A stretch of DNA of 64,000 nt from assembly GCA_036375695.1 (NCBI GenBank), contig DASVBU010000020.1:1-64000 (forward strand), given 5' to 3'. The notes below the pieces were generated by a model. The model was not told where the DNA came from and did not search any database. It saw only the letters and a list, made by a program, of their open reading frames with translations. Positions 43,569 to 52,266 of the stretch are shown one piece after another. Position numbers and translations under genes: made by a program. Each line of letters starts with the position of its first letter. Position 1 is the first letter of the stretch. This stretch comes from ZC4RG35 sp036375695 (GTDB taxonomy: Bacteria; Actinomycetota; Acidimicrobiia; Spongiisociales; ZC4RG35).

Positions 43569-43614
43569 GTACCAAGTACCAGGTACCAAGTACCAAGTAC
43601 CAATTACCAATTAC
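43569..43614. repeat. tandem heptamer repeat GTACCAA
   Basis: Six consecutive 7-base units: GTACCAA, GTACCAG, GTACCAA, GTACCAA, GTACCAA and TTACCAA, plus a partial TTAC. They lie in the 118-base gap between rnj and ftsK, 54 bases upstream of the ftsK start. The same unit appears inverted at 54838-54872. Confidence 0.92.
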
Positions 43615-43633
43615 GGCCAGGCTCTGCCTGGCC

Positions 43634-45265
43634 TCACAGTTCTATGACCACCGGGAGGATCACCGGCTTGCGCTGGGTTTCCGCCCGGACGACCCGACCG
43701 ACTGCCTGACGGACCGTCTTCTGAAGCTCACCGAGGTCGGCCCGGCCGATCTGGCCCTCCAGGTCGGCGACCACCGCCTGGGCTGCCTTCTCGAGGACCG
43801 CCGTCGGGTCGTCCATGAGACCGTGACTGTCCAGGTCGGGCCCGTGGACGATCTCACCGGTGCCGCGGTCGATCCCCACGGTGACAACCACCACACCCTC
43901 GTCGGCGAGGTGACCCCGATCACGCAGCACGCTGCCCCGGACGTCTCCCACCGACGATCCGTCGAGGTAGACGTAGCCGGCGGGAACCGCTCCCCTCTCC
44001 ACCTCGGTGCGCTTCCCGTCGAGGACGATCCGGTCACCGTCCTCCAGCACCGCCACGAACGGGATGCCGGCATCCCGGGCCAGCTCGGCGTGGGCATGGA
44101 GATGCCGGTACTCGCCATGCACCGGGACCAACGCCCGGGGACGGATGACGTTGATGAAGGTGAGCAGTTCCTCGCGCCGGGCGTGGCCGGAGACGTGGAC
44201 GTGGGCGTTGCCGCCGTGGACAACGGTGGCGCCCCGGCGAATCAGGTTGGAGATCACCTTGGAGACCGCGGTCTCGTTCCCGGGGATGGGCCGGGCCGAG
44301 ATGAGCACGGTGTCACCGTCCTCGATCTCGACATGGCGGTGCCGTCCGTGCGACATGAGGGACAACGCGGCGAACGGCTCACCCTGGCTGCCTGTCGTGA
44401 TGATCAGCTGCTCGTCCGGAGGCAGCTCGTTGATCTCCCGGATGTCACGCATACGGTCTGCCGGCAGCTCCAGCACCCCGAGCTCCGTGGCGATGGAAGT
44501 GTTCTTCTCCATCGAACGCCCGATGAAGGCGATGGTGCGACCCGCGGCCAGCCCGGCGTCGACGATCTGCTGGACACGGTGGATGTGCGAGGAGAAGCAG
44601 GCGGCGATCACCCTGCCCGGGGCGTCGAGGATGACACTGGTGATGGGCCGGCCCACCGAGCTCTCCGAAGGCTCGAAGCCTGGGCGCTCGGCGTTCGTGG
44701 AGTCGGAGAGCAACAGCCTGACTCCGCGGCGGCCCAGCGCGGCGAAGGCGGGCAGATCGGTGGGGACACCGTCGATAGGTGTCGTGTCCAGCTTGAAGTC
44801 GCCGGAGTGGACGATGATCCCCTCGGGGGTGTCGAATGCGATCCCGGCGGCGTCGGGCACCGAGTGCGTCACCGGGATGAGCATGAACTTGAAGGGGCCG
44901 TGCTCGATCCACTTCTTGAAGGGTGTGGGCCGTAGGTCGGCCTCCACCCCCAGCTCGTCGATCCTCCCTCGTGCCAATTCGATGGCCAGCCCGGTCCCGT
45001 ACACGGGGACGTTGAGGTCGCGGAGGAAGTAGCCAAGGGCGCCCATGTGGTCCTCGTGGCCATGAGTGAGGACGACACCGGCCACATCGCGGGATCGCTC
45101 CACCAGCCACGACCAGTCGGGAAAGACGAGGTCGACCCCGAGCATCTCCTCCTCGGGGAACATGAGGCCGACGTCGATGAGCATGATCCGGCCACCGACC
45201 TCGACCGCGGCGCAGTTCCGGCCGATCTCGCCGAGGCCACCGAGGAATGTGACCGAGACGCTCAC
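43634..45265 (-). CDS. rnj: ribonuclease J
   Basis: 543 residues from GTG 45265 (GTGA overlap with dapA). Metallo-beta-lactamase plus beta-CASP fold: HGHEDHMGAL zinc motif, VTHSVPDAAG, HSGDFKLD, DSTNAERPG, the beta-CASP SSHIHRVQQI, and PVHGEYRHL; the C-terminal domain is of RNase J type. It has 5'-3' exonuclease and endonuclease activity on RNA and works with RNase Y in decay. The dapA-rnj-ftsK order is conserved in actinobacteria. Confidence 0.95.
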   Translation of the reverse strand: MSVSVTFLGGLGEIGRNCAAVEVGGRIMLIDVGLMFPEEEMLGVDLVFPDWSWLVERSRDVAGVVLTHGHEDHMGALGYFLRDLNVPVYGTGLAIELARGRIDELGVEADLRPTPFKKWIEHGPFKFMLIPVTHSVPDAAGIAFDTPEGIIVHSGDFKLDTTPIDGVPTDLPAFAALGRRGVRLLLSDSTNAERPGFEPSESSVGRPITSVILDAPGRVIAACFSSHIHRVQQIVDAGLAAGRTIAFIGRSMEKNTSIATELGVLELPADRMRDIREINELPPDEQLIITTGSQGEPFAALSLMSHGRHRHVEIEDGDTVLISARPIPGNETAVSKVISNLIRRGATVVHGGNAHVHVSGHARREELLTFINVIRPRALVPVHGEYRHLHAHAELARDAGIPFVAVLEDGDRIVLDGKRTEVERGAVPAGYVYLDGSSVGDVRGSVLRDRGHLADEGVVVVTVGIDRGTGEIVHGPDLDSHGLMDDPTAVLEKAAQAVVADLEGQIGRADLGELQKTVRQAVGRVVRAETQRKPVILPVVIEL

Positions 45266-46146
45266 AGGCCGCCGACCGCGGCCAGCGCCTTCTCGATGGC
45301 GGCCACGGTCTCTGCGGATGCGTTGACGAGCGGGAGCCTGACGTCGCCGACCGGGCCCCAGAAGGCGTTGACCGCCGCCTTGACGGGCGCCGGATTGGTC
45401 TCGAGGAAGCAGGCCTCGAACACCGGGTACAGCAGGTGGTGGAGACGGCGGGCCTCGGCGAGGTCGCCCTCGTTGGCGGCCTGGATCATCGCCGCGATCT
45501 GCCTGCCCACGAGGTGGGAGGCCACCGAGACGACGCCGACCGCCCCCACGGCGAGCGACGGCAGCGTGAGGCTGTCCTGTCCGCAGTAGACGGCGAGATC
45601 GGGTACGACGCCGATGGTCTTCGAGGTGAACTCGAGGTCCATGACGGCGTCCTTGACCGCCACGATGTTGGGGTGGTCGGCGAGCCGCGCCAGCGTCTCG
45701 ATCTCGATGCGGCGCCCGGTGCGGCCCGGGATGTTGTACAGCATCGTGGGGAGGCCGACGTCGGCGATGGCGCCGAAATGGGCGATCAGGCCCTCCTGGG
45801 ACGGACGGTTGTAATACGGGGTCACGGCGAGGATGCCGTCCACCCCCGACTCGGCAGCCTTTTCGCTGAGCTCGACGGAGTGACGGGTGTCATAGGTGCC
45901 GGTGCCGGCCACGACCAGGGTGTCCTTCTCCTTCACCGCATCGACGACCGTGTGATACAGCGCCAGCTTCTCGGTGTCGCTCAGGGTCGGCGACTCGCCG
46001 GTGGTGCCGGTGACCACCAGGCAGTCGGTGCCGTTGTCCGAGAGATGGCGGGCGAGTCTCCACGCCGTCTCGTGATCCACACCGCCGTCGGGGGCGAACG
46101 GGGTGATCATGGCGGTGGCCACGAGGCCGAAAGGCGCATTGGGCAT
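45262..46146 (-). CDS. dapA: 4-hydroxy-tetrahydrodipicolinate synthase
   Basis: 294 residues. DapA motifs: VVTGTTGESPTLS, the catalytic Tyr in VTPYYNRPSQEG, YNIPGRTG, and the Schiff-base Lys in VAVKDAVMD near 162. It condenses pyruvate with aspartate semialdehyde in the diaminopimelate/lysine pathway, upstream of DapF found elsewhere in the window. Divergent from the redoxin gene with 80 bases between starts. Confidence 0.96.
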   Translation of the reverse strand: MPNAPFGLVATAMITPFAPDGGVDHETAWRLARHLSDNGTDCLVVTGTTGESPTLSDTEKLALYHTVVDAVKEKDTLVVAGTGTYDTRHSVELSEKAAESGVDGILAVTPYYNRPSQEGLIAHFGAIADVGLPTMLYNIPGRTGRRIEIETLARLADHPNIVAVKDAVMDLEFTSKTIGVVPDLAVYCGQDSLTLPSLAVGAVGVVSVASHLVGRQIAAMIQAANEGDLAEARRLHHLLYPVFEACFLETNPAPVKAAVNAFWGPVGDVRLPLVNASAETVAAIEKALAAVGGL

Positions 46147-46226
46147 GCCCCCAGGCTACCCCGATCTCGTCGTGGTGACGCGACCCGGCTGGTTCGCTTC
46201 ACCTCCTCTGCGGGTAGCCTTTCGTC

Positions 46227-46811
46227 ATGGCAGTCACTTCAACCATGCTCCCGCTGGGCACCGAGGCGCCGGACTTCACCCTCGTCGACACGGTCACCGG
46301 CAACAAGGTGTCCCTGTCGGACTTCGACGACAAGAAGGCCCTTCTCGTCGTCTTTCTCTCCAACCACTGCCCCTACGTCAAGCACATCAGGGAGGGTCTG
46401 GCGAAGTTCTCCGCGGACTACGAGAACTCCGATCTCGCCATCGTGGGGATCTGCTCCAACGATCCCGAGTCCTATCCGGACGACTCGCCCGAGCAGATGA
46501 AGGTCGAGGCGGAGACTCACGGGTACCGCTTCCCCTACCTGTGGGACGAGGACCAGTCGGTGGCGGCCGCCTACAAGGCGATGTGCACGCCGGACTTCTT
46601 CCTCTTCGACTCCGACCGCAAGCTCGTCTACCGGGGCCGGTTCGACGAGAGCCGCCCGCAGAGCGGCATCCCCGTCACCGGCGCCGACCTCCGCGCCGCG
46701 GTCGAGGCGGTGCTCGCCGGTGAGAAGCCGAGCGAGGAGCAGATGCCATCGATGGGCTGCTCCATCAAGTGGCGCCCCGGCAACGAGCCCGCCTACTTCA
46801 TCGGGTCCTGA
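46227..46811 (+). CDS. AhpC/TSA-type redoxin (thioredoxin-fold)
   Basis: 194 residues. Thioredoxin fold with LGTEAPDFTLVDTVTGNKV and FLSNHCPYVKHIREGL, where the CPYV motif holds a single peroxidatic-type Cys; a later Cys is in KAMCTPDFFLFD. The family (redoxin, PRX-like 2) handles peroxides or thiol exchange. No signal peptide, so cytosolic. Followed 2 bases later by a cyclophilin. Confidence 0.85.
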   Translation: MAVTSTMLPLGTEAPDFTLVDTVTGNKVSLSDFDDKKALLVVFLSNHCPYVKHIREGLAKFSADYENSDLAIVGICSNDPESYPDDSPEQMKVEAETHGYRFPYLWDEDQSVAAAYKAMCTPDFFLFDSDRKLVYRGRFDESRPQSGIPVTGADLRAAVEAVLAGEKPSEEQMPSMGCSIKWRPGNEPAYFIGS

Positions 46812-46813
46812 TC

Positions 46814-47323
46814 GTGCACAAGCGCTACGACTCTCCGCCCGACTTCACGATCGACCTCGACAAGAAGTACCAGGCGACCCTCGACACCAACAAGGGCCAG
46901 ATCGTCATCGATTTCGACGCGGAACGGTCACCGGCGACGGTGAACAACTTCGTGTTCCTGGCCCGTGACGGCTACTACGACGGTGTCGTCTTCCACCGGG
47001 TGATCGACGGCTTCGTCATCCAGGGTGGCGACCCGACCGGAACCGGCCGCGGTGGCCCCGGCTACAGCTTCCGCGACGAGCTCGAGGGCCCCGGGGAGTA
47101 CAAGCGGGGCACCGTGGCCATGGCCAACGCCGGACCCAACACCAACGGGAGCCAATTCTTCATCTGCCATCAGGACCTGAACCTGCCCCACGCCTACACC
47201 ATCTTCGGCCAGGTGAGCTCCGGGATGGACGTGGTCGACGCCATCGCCACCACCCCGACGGATCCGGGTGACCGCCCCCGTGAAGAGGTGGTCATCAACA
47301 CGGTGACGATCACGGAGTCCTGA
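46814..47323 (+). CDS. peptidyl-prolyl cis-trans isomerase (cyclophilin)
   Basis: 169 residues from GTG 46814. Cyclophilin core: GVVFHRVIDGFVIQGGDPTGTGRGGPG with the catalytic Arg, then AMANAGPNTNGSQFFICHQDLNLPHAYTIFGQV. It speeds proline isomerisation in protein folding; no signal peptide is seen. Two bases after the redoxin stop, so probably co-transcribed. Confidence 0.95.
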   Translation: MHKRYDSPPDFTIDLDKKYQATLDTNKGQIVIDFDAERSPATVNNFVFLARDGYYDGVVFHRVIDGFVIQGGDPTGTGRGGPGYSFRDELEGPGEYKRGTVAMANAGPNTNGSQFFICHQDLNLPHAYTIFGQVSSGMDVVDAIATTPTDPGDRPREEVVINTVTITES

Positions 47324-47400
47324 GTACCACGTGCCGCGGCGCGAACGCGGCCGAACAGTTCGCGGCGGTCGCCTGACCACGACACGAGGTCGTCCAGCCT

Positions 47401-47435
47401 GTGCCCCGTACCCCGATTGGCGAGGTACAGGGCAC
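47401..47435. terminator. bidirectional hairpin between convergent genes
   Basis: GTGCCCCGTACC and GGTACAGGGCAC pair as a 12-bp stem with one mismatch around an 11-base loop, between the convergent cyclophilin and PEBP genes. A short GGTACT run follows. Probably a shared terminator, though no T tract is present. Confidence 0.6.
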
Positions 47436-47451
47436 GGGGTACGCGGTACTC

Positions 47452-48084
47452 CTATGCGGGCAGCAGGCGCGGGTTCTGGGTGTACTTCCCGGTGATGGTG
47501 GCCTCGGCGAGCACGTGGCCTTCCATCGCCTTCATGACGTCCTCCGCCGTGAAGGATCCGCTCATGTCGAGGCCGTCGACGTCGAGGGCGTAGAGGGTGA
47601 ACTCGTAGTGGTGGGGAATGGAGTCGTTCCAGGGGGGCGCCGGACCGTCGTACCCGTGATAGGTGCCACCCATGTCGGGATCGCCGTCGAACCACATCGT
47701 GTAGTCGTTGCGACCCTCGAGACAGCCATGGGGCCCGACACCACCAGGCTTGCCACCCGGGGTGACACCCGAGCAGAACTCACCCTCCCGGATCTCACGC
47801 AAGTCGCCGGGAAGGTTCGCCACCACCCAGTGGTCGAAATACACCCGGGGCAGGTCGGCCGGGACCTCCCTGTCCTCCTTGTTGGCGTCCTCGCGTGAGC
47901 TGGGGGCGTCGCGGTCCCGCATGAGCAGGGCGAACGACCGGGTGCCCTCGGGGACGTCGTCCCAGGCGAGATGCGGGTTGACGTTGTCGGAGAGCCGGAC
48001 GTGCCCCTCCTCGGCCGCGGTGGCGAATGCGTTGCGGGGATCGATCCAGCCCCCGTCCTCGAAACTGTCGCTCCAGAGCCTCAT
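47452..48084 (-). CDS. YbhB/YbcL-family PEBP-like protein
   Basis: 210 residues with the phosphatidylethanolamine-binding protein fold: NPHLAWDDVPEGTRSFALLMRD, DHWVVANLP, YTMWFDGDPDM and YHGYDGPAPPWNDSIPHHYEFTLYALDVD. The ligand-binding DxDxPS-like and H/P positions are recognisable. Bacterial members have no firm role. It follows the MFS gene by 14 bases in the regulator-MFS-PEBP operon. Confidence 0.85.
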   Translation of the reverse strand: MRLWSDSFEDGGWIDPRNAFATAAEEGHVRLSDNVNPHLAWDDVPEGTRSFALLMRDRDAPSSREDANKEDREVPADLPRVYFDHWVVANLPGDLREIREGEFCSGVTPGGKPGGVGPHGCLEGRNDYTMWFDGDPDMGGTYHGYDGPAPPWNDSIPHHYEFTLYALDVDGLDMSGSFTAEDVMKAMEGHVLAEATITGKYTQNPRLLPA

Positions 48085-48098
48085 GGCCCAAACCTAGC

Positions 48099-49415
48099 TC
48101 AGGCGGGCAACGTCTCGCTCTCAGCCCGGGCCTCGGCCTCCTCGATCCTCCTCGTGTTGAACCGCGGCACCGCGTAGAGGAGCATCAGCACCTGGAGGGC
48201 GCCGGCGACCAGGAACGGGATCCGCAGCGACCATTCCCGGCCGGCGATCGGTCCGAAGATCGAGACGAGGGCACCGCCGGCGATCGCCCCGAGCGACATC
48301 ATCCCCCAGCCGAAGAAGCGGTAGACCGCGTTCACCCGGCCCAGCAGCGCATCGGGGATGATCCGCTGGCGGAGCGAGACCGTGATCACGTTCCAGACCA
48401 TGGCGAAGAACGTGCCCAGCACCATCATCGACCACGCCACGATGGCATCGGGGAACAGGCCGATCACGAGCTGGGACCCGCCGAACACGACCATCGACAC
48501 GAACAACGTGGTTCCCCGGCTCATCCGGGCGGTCACCTTCGTCGCGGCCAGGGCGCCGGCCACACCACCCACCGCGCCCGACGTGTTGATCAGGCCGAAC
48601 TGGGCCGCCGACAGTTCCAGCACCTCCTGGGCGAAGAGCACGAACGTGGCGGTGGCCATCATCACCGTGGCGTTGGCGACTCCCAGCGCGATCGCCAGCG
48701 ACCGGAGGACACCATGGTTCCACAGGAACCTGAAGCCCTCCGCCAGGTCGGTGCTGAACCTGGGGCGAGGGACGTCCGCACGCACCGGCGTGCGGAAGGT
48801 CCCCACCAGTGTCGCCAGGATCAGGGCGGAGATGGTGAAGGTCGCCGAGTGGAGCACGAACGGCACCACCAGGGCGATCCCGATCAAGACACCGCCGAGA
48901 GGCGGCCCGATGGACTGGTTCATCACCAACTCGACGGCCCACAGCCTGCCGTTGGCCTTCTCCAGTTGGTCGCGCTCGACCAGCGAGGGCATCAGCGTCT
49001 GGGCGGTGTTGTCCCTGAGAACCTCGGCGACGCCGAACAGGAACGTGGCCCCGATCAGGGCCAGGAGGAGGAAGGTCTCGTTGGGAGGGGTGACCCCGGT
49101 CTCGACGGCGAGGTCGAGTGTGCCCGTGTTCGCCAGGACCAGCGCCACGACGCCGGCCGTGAGGATCGCACGGAACAGGTCCATGGTGACCACGACCCGT
49201 TTGCGGTCGACCCGGTCCGTGATCACACCGGCGGGGATGCTGAAGAGCAGCCACGGAAGACGCCCGGCGAGCACCACGAGGCCGAGCTTGAAACCGTCGC
49301 GCGTGACCAGCGAGGCGAGCCAGGGGTAGGCGATCACGGCCACACCGTCGCCGAGATTGGACACCGCGGAGGCGGACCAGAGCCTCCAGTAGTTGGCGCC
49401 GAGTCGCTTCTTCAT
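48099..49415 (-). CDS. MFS transporter
   Basis: 438 residues, twelve hydrophobic segments, of the MFS_3-like enterobactin-exporter type. Seen: NYWRLWSASAVSNLGDGVAVIAYPWLASLV at the N-terminus, the motif A region GRLPWLLFSIPAGVITDRVDRKRV, and a second-half GTTLFVSMVVFGG. ATG overlaps the stop of the upstream regulator (ATGA), so the exporter is likely under its control. Substrate unknown. Confidence 0.88.
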   Translation of the reverse strand: MKKRLGANYWRLWSASAVSNLGDGVAVIAYPWLASLVTRDGFKLGLVVLAGRLPWLLFSIPAGVITDRVDRKRVVVTMDLFRAILTAGVVALVLANTGTLDLAVETGVTPPNETFLLLALIGATFLFGVAEVLRDNTAQTLMPSLVERDQLEKANGRLWAVELVMNQSIGPPLGGVLIGIALVVPFVLHSATFTISALILATLVGTFRTPVRADVPRPRFSTDLAEGFRFLWNHGVLRSLAIALGVANATVMMATATFVLFAQEVLELSAAQFGLINTSGAVGGVAGALAATKVTARMSRGTTLFVSMVVFGGSQLVIGLFPDAIVAWSMMVLGTFFAMVWNVITVSLRQRIIPDALLGRVNAVYRFFGWGMMSLGAIAGGALVSIFGPIAGREWSLRIPFLVAGALQVLMLLYAVPRFNTRRIEEAEARAESETLPA

Positions 49416-49960
49416 GGGATGTAGGGCCTCCGTGTCGGGAAGAGGGCGACCATCAGGCCGTAGACCCGGTCACCACCTCGCTCTTCGTCGATGAACTCCT
49501 GGGCCAGCTCGAGAAGCCGCTCCTGCCACTCCCTCGCCCGCTCCTCGGGAATGCGGACGTAGCGAACCGTCGACATTCCGGGTATTTCGTGATCCTCCCC
49601 GTGGCCGGCCGACATCTCCTCGACGGCCCGCGCAATGGCGATGCCAACGAACTCGGCGTCCACCGCGCCCGACAGGTCGAAGGTGCGCGCCGTCCTCCCG
49701 TAGTACTTCGCCTCGAGGGCCCGCACCTTCTCGGTGCGAACGACGCGTACGAGACCGGCGTCCTCGAGGACCTTCATGTGATATCCGATCGTCCCCTTGG
49801 GCCTGCCGAGGGCGTCGGCGATCTGGCTGGTGGTGGCGGCCTTGTCGTTGAGGATCCCGACGATCAGGTTTCGCGTCTCGTCGAAGAGCGCCGCCATCTG
49901 CTCCGGTCTCTCTAAACGGAGCACGTCCTCCAACTCGTAATCCGGGAAACGGTCGGGCAT
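49412..49960 (-). CDS. ArsR-like winged-helix regulator of the MFS gene
   Basis: 182 residues from ATG 49960. Winged-helix domain at about 15-90: TRNLIVGILNDKAATTSQIADALGRPKGTIGYHMKVLEDAGLVRVVRTEK, with the recognition helix around GRPKGTIGYHMKVL. The C-terminal part (AGHGEDHEIPG, EERAREWQERLLEL) is likely the dimer and ligand part. No metal-binding Cys cluster, so an organic inducer is likely. A perfect 10-bp inverted repeat sits 6 bases upstream of its start and is the obvious autorepression site. Confidence 0.85.
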   Translation of the reverse strand: MPDRFPDYELEDVLRLERPEQMAALFDETRNLIVGILNDKAATTSQIADALGRPKGTIGYHMKVLEDAGLVRVVRTEKVRALEAKYYGRTARTFDLSGAVDAEFVGIAIARAVEEMSAGHGEDHEIPGMSTVRYVRIPEERAREWQERLLELAQEFIDEERGGDRVYGLMVALFPTRRPYIP

Positions 49961-49965
49961 TCCCG

Positions 49966-49989
49966 TATGGTCGGGTATTCCCGACCATA
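49966..49989. promoter_or_regulatory. operator: perfect inverted repeat before the regulator gene
   Basis: TATGGTCGGG and CCCGACCATA are exact inverted arms around TATT. An additional half-site like GGTCGGG lies next to the start codon. Fits a winged-helix dimer site that would block transcription of regulator-MFS-PEBP. Confidence 0.8.
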
Positions 49990-50006
49990 TGTCAAGCGCC
50001 CGATAA

Positions 50007-50065
50007 GTCCCCCTGAGCGGAGCGAAGGGGGAAGGTACCGCCGGCCGAAGGCCGCGGTAGGGGGC
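50007..50065. repeat. palindromic repeat related to 5905-5971
   Basis: Reads GTCCCCCTGAGCGGAGCG, then AAGGGGGAAGGTACCGCC, then GGCCGAAGGCCGCGG and TAGGGGGC. The same order of modules is found on the minus strand at 5905-5971, so this is a dispersed element, located upstream of the regulator's operator and after the LLM gene. Confidence 0.75.
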
Positions 50066-50088
50066 AGTGTCGAACCCGTAGTAAACCC

Positions 50089-50970
50089 CTACACGCGCCC
50101 CAAGGTCTTCGCCACCGTCTCCACCGCGGCCGAATCGATCGGGTCCAGGACCAGCATGACGTGCCCCACACCGAGCGTTTCCAGCCTCGCCAGCGCATCG
50201 GGTAGGGCCGCGACCGGCACCGGTTCCACGGTGGGCCGCTCCGAGCTGCCGGCCCGCCTCCCCCTGCCACCGGGAAGCTGGACATAGAGCGCCACCGTCC
50301 GGATCACTTCCGACGGGTCCCGTCCGACCTCGACGCAGGCGGTGTCGACGATGTCGAGCAGCGGCTGGAGCCGGTCCGGATCGTTGGAGAAGTCCGTGTG
50401 CCAGGTGTTCCACATGTCGGCGTGGGGCATCGTGATCCGCAACATCCTGGGACCGTTCGATCCCACCATGAGCGGGATGTCGGGGCGGGGACGCGGGATC
50501 AGCTCGGCCCCTCTTGCCGTGTAGTAGGTGCCCTCGAAGTCGATGGCGCCGTCGCGCAACAGGGTGCGGATCACGGTGAACGCCTCCTCGAAGCGGTCGA
50601 CCCGGTGGTCGAACGGGAAGCCGAACGCGTCGTACTCCACCCGGTTCCACCCCGCCCCCAAACCGAGGATCAACCGTCCACCGCTCATGTCATCGACTGT
50701 GGCGGCCTTCTTGGCCAGCATCGCCGGCGTGTGGAACGAGGTGGACGCCACCAACGGACCGAGGAAGACCCGCTCCGTGGCCTCGGCCAGACCCGCCAGC
50801 ACGGACCATGCCTCGTATGGACCACGTGCGTCGCCGTCCTCCCGATAGAGGAGATGATCCCCGACCCACACCGAGTCGAGCCCACCTGCCTCGGCGGCCA
50901 GGGCCACTTCGCGGATCTCGGGCCACGTGACGGGACGCTCCACCTCGGGGAGCTGCACACCTACCAGCAT
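50089..50970 (-). CDS. LLM-class F420-dependent oxidoreductase-like protein
   Basis: 293 residues. Luciferase-like TIM-barrel: GVQLPEVERPVTWPEIREVALAAEAGGLDSVWVGDHLLYR at the N-terminus, then FLGPLVASTSFHTPAMLAKKAATVDDMSGGRLILGLGAGW, typical of the F420 group. Actinobacteria hold many such enzymes; the substrate cannot be named. Last gene of a three-gene minus-strand run beginning at 52719. Confidence 0.88.
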   Translation of the reverse strand: MLVGVQLPEVERPVTWPEIREVALAAEAGGLDSVWVGDHLLYREDGDARGPYEAWSVLAGLAEATERVFLGPLVASTSFHTPAMLAKKAATVDDMSGGRLILGLGAGWNRVEYDAFGFPFDHRVDRFEEAFTVIRTLLRDGAIDFEGTYYTARGAELIPRPRPDIPLMVGSNGPRMLRITMPHADMWNTWHTDFSNDPDRLQPLLDIVDTACVEVGRDPSEVIRTVALYVQLPGGRGRRAGSSERPTVEPVPVAALPDALARLETLGVGHVMLVLDPIDSAAVETVAKTLGRV

Positions 50971-50986
50971 CGGGCGATCGTAGGGC

Positions 50987-52261
50987 TCAGCCGCCGAGCT
51001 CCTCGTCGGTCGGGATCGCCGCGGCGTCGAACGCGCTCCCGACGTTCCACAGCATCCACCCCACTCCCCTTTCTTCGGCCGCCCGGATCGACTCCCGGAT
51101 CTGTTCGTTGGTCCACCAGAACGCCTGCAGCCATGGACGGAGCACGGCGCCCTCCGCCAGCCGCGGGAGCGCGTCATCGACGGCGTCGGCGGTGACCTCG
51201 TAGGGTCGGGCGTTGGGGTCCGGGTATCCGAGCCAGCCCTCGGAGTAATGGCTCGGGTACACCATGGGGCTGACCGCGTCGAGATGGACCGACAGCTCCT
51301 CGGGGCGCTGGCCGAGACGCTGATCGTCCTCGAAGGACACGACGATCCCGAAAAGGTCGGCGCTGAGGGCACAACCCATGGGAGACACTGCCGCACGGAC
51401 GGCCTCGATGAGCGCGGAGATGTTGGCGACGCGCTCTTCCTGGGTCATGTCGAGCTGGCCCGTCACGTTGGCGGTCCGACCGGCCGCGTACCTCACGTAG
51501 TCGAGCTGGATCTCGTCGAACCCGATCTCGCACGCCTCGACGGCGAGTTCGACGAGGTACTCGCGGATTGCAGGCCCGGTGGGGTCCACCCACGGCCCGG
51601 CCATCTTCTCCTCGGGATGAGCCCTGACCCAGAAGGCGTCCTCGAGGGAGACGATGCGTGTGATCGTGTAGAGACCTGCCTCCTTCGCCTCGGCAACACG
51701 TTGCGCCGGGTCGTACCAGGGGTCTACGGCGCCGATCTCGTGAGCCGTTGCCACACTCGTGTCGTAGAGGACCTGGCCGCCCTCCTGCTTGGTGTCGAAC
51801 ACGAAGGCGTTGACCGCGGTGGCCGCGGCGAGATCGAGCAGCCGCTGGTAGTGCTCATCCGAGCCGGCGGCCCCCGCACCGACCCGGATTCCCCGGATGG
51901 TGGCGGGCGTCATCCGCAACTCCATCGGCGCCTCCGCCCAGTCCGCTTCCAGGGTCTGCCATCCGGGCTTGGAGAACACCAGGGGACCGGCCTCCCGCGC
52001 CATCGCCTCGAAGCTCCCGTCGCCTCCGGTGGTCGTCATCGAACCCCCGAACTCGACGGAGACGCCCGCGATCGGCCTCCCTCCGGCGTCGGTCACCCTT
52101 CCCGCGGCCACCACGGGCGGCCGGGTCGTCGTCGTGGTCGATGACGTCGTCGTGGTCGATGTCGACGTCGTACTGGTGGTCGTGGTGGGCTCGCCGAGCA
52201 AGGAGAACGCCTGGCAACCGGCCAGGGCGATGACCGCGACCAGGCCGGCGACACGACGCAC
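50987..52261 (-). CDS. lipoprotein with carboxypeptidase-regulatory-like and DUF4015-type glycosidase-like domains
   Basis: About 424 residues from GTG 52261, chosen because it gives a good signal peptide (RRVAGLVAVIALAGCQAF) ending in the lipobox LAGC. Next come a Thr/Ser-rich linker (TTTTSTTSTSTTTTSSTTTT), a small beta domain of the carboxypeptidase-regulatory type (AAGRVTDAGGRPIAGVSVEF), and a TIM-barrel-like domain with QLDYVRY, GCALSADLFG and DAVSPMVYPSHYSEGW, as in the putative glycosidase family DUF4015/PF13200. It should sit outside the membrane on lipid. Substrate is unknown. Confidence 0.8.
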   Translation of the reverse strand: MRRVAGLVAVIALAGCQAFSLLGEPTTTTSTTSTSTTTTSSTTTTTRPPVVAAGRVTDAGGRPIAGVSVEFGGSMTTTGGDGSFEAMAREAGPLVFSKPGWQTLEADWAEAPMELRMTPATIRGIRVGAGAAGSDEHYQRLLDLAAATAVNAFVFDTKQEGGQVLYDTSVATAHEIGAVDPWYDPAQRVAEAKEAGLYTITRIVSLEDAFWVRAHPEEKMAGPWVDPTGPAIREYLVELAVEACEIGFDEIQLDYVRYAAGRTANVTGQLDMTQEERVANISALIEAVRAAVSPMGCALSADLFGIVVSFEDDQRLGQRPEELSVHLDAVSPMVYPSHYSEGWLGYPDPNARPYEVTADAVDDALPRLAEGAVLRPWLQAFWWTNEQIRESIRAAEERGVGWMLWNVGSAFDAAAIPTDEELGG

Positions 52262-52266
52262 CGGCT

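Noticed and set aside
43569..43614. CRISPR array
   Set aside because: Units are 7 bases without spacers and there are no cas genes anywhere in the window.
47360..47372. SOS box CGAACAGTTCG
   Set aside because: The two half-sites are separated by 1 base instead of 4, and it lies between two convergent gene ends where no promoter is expected.
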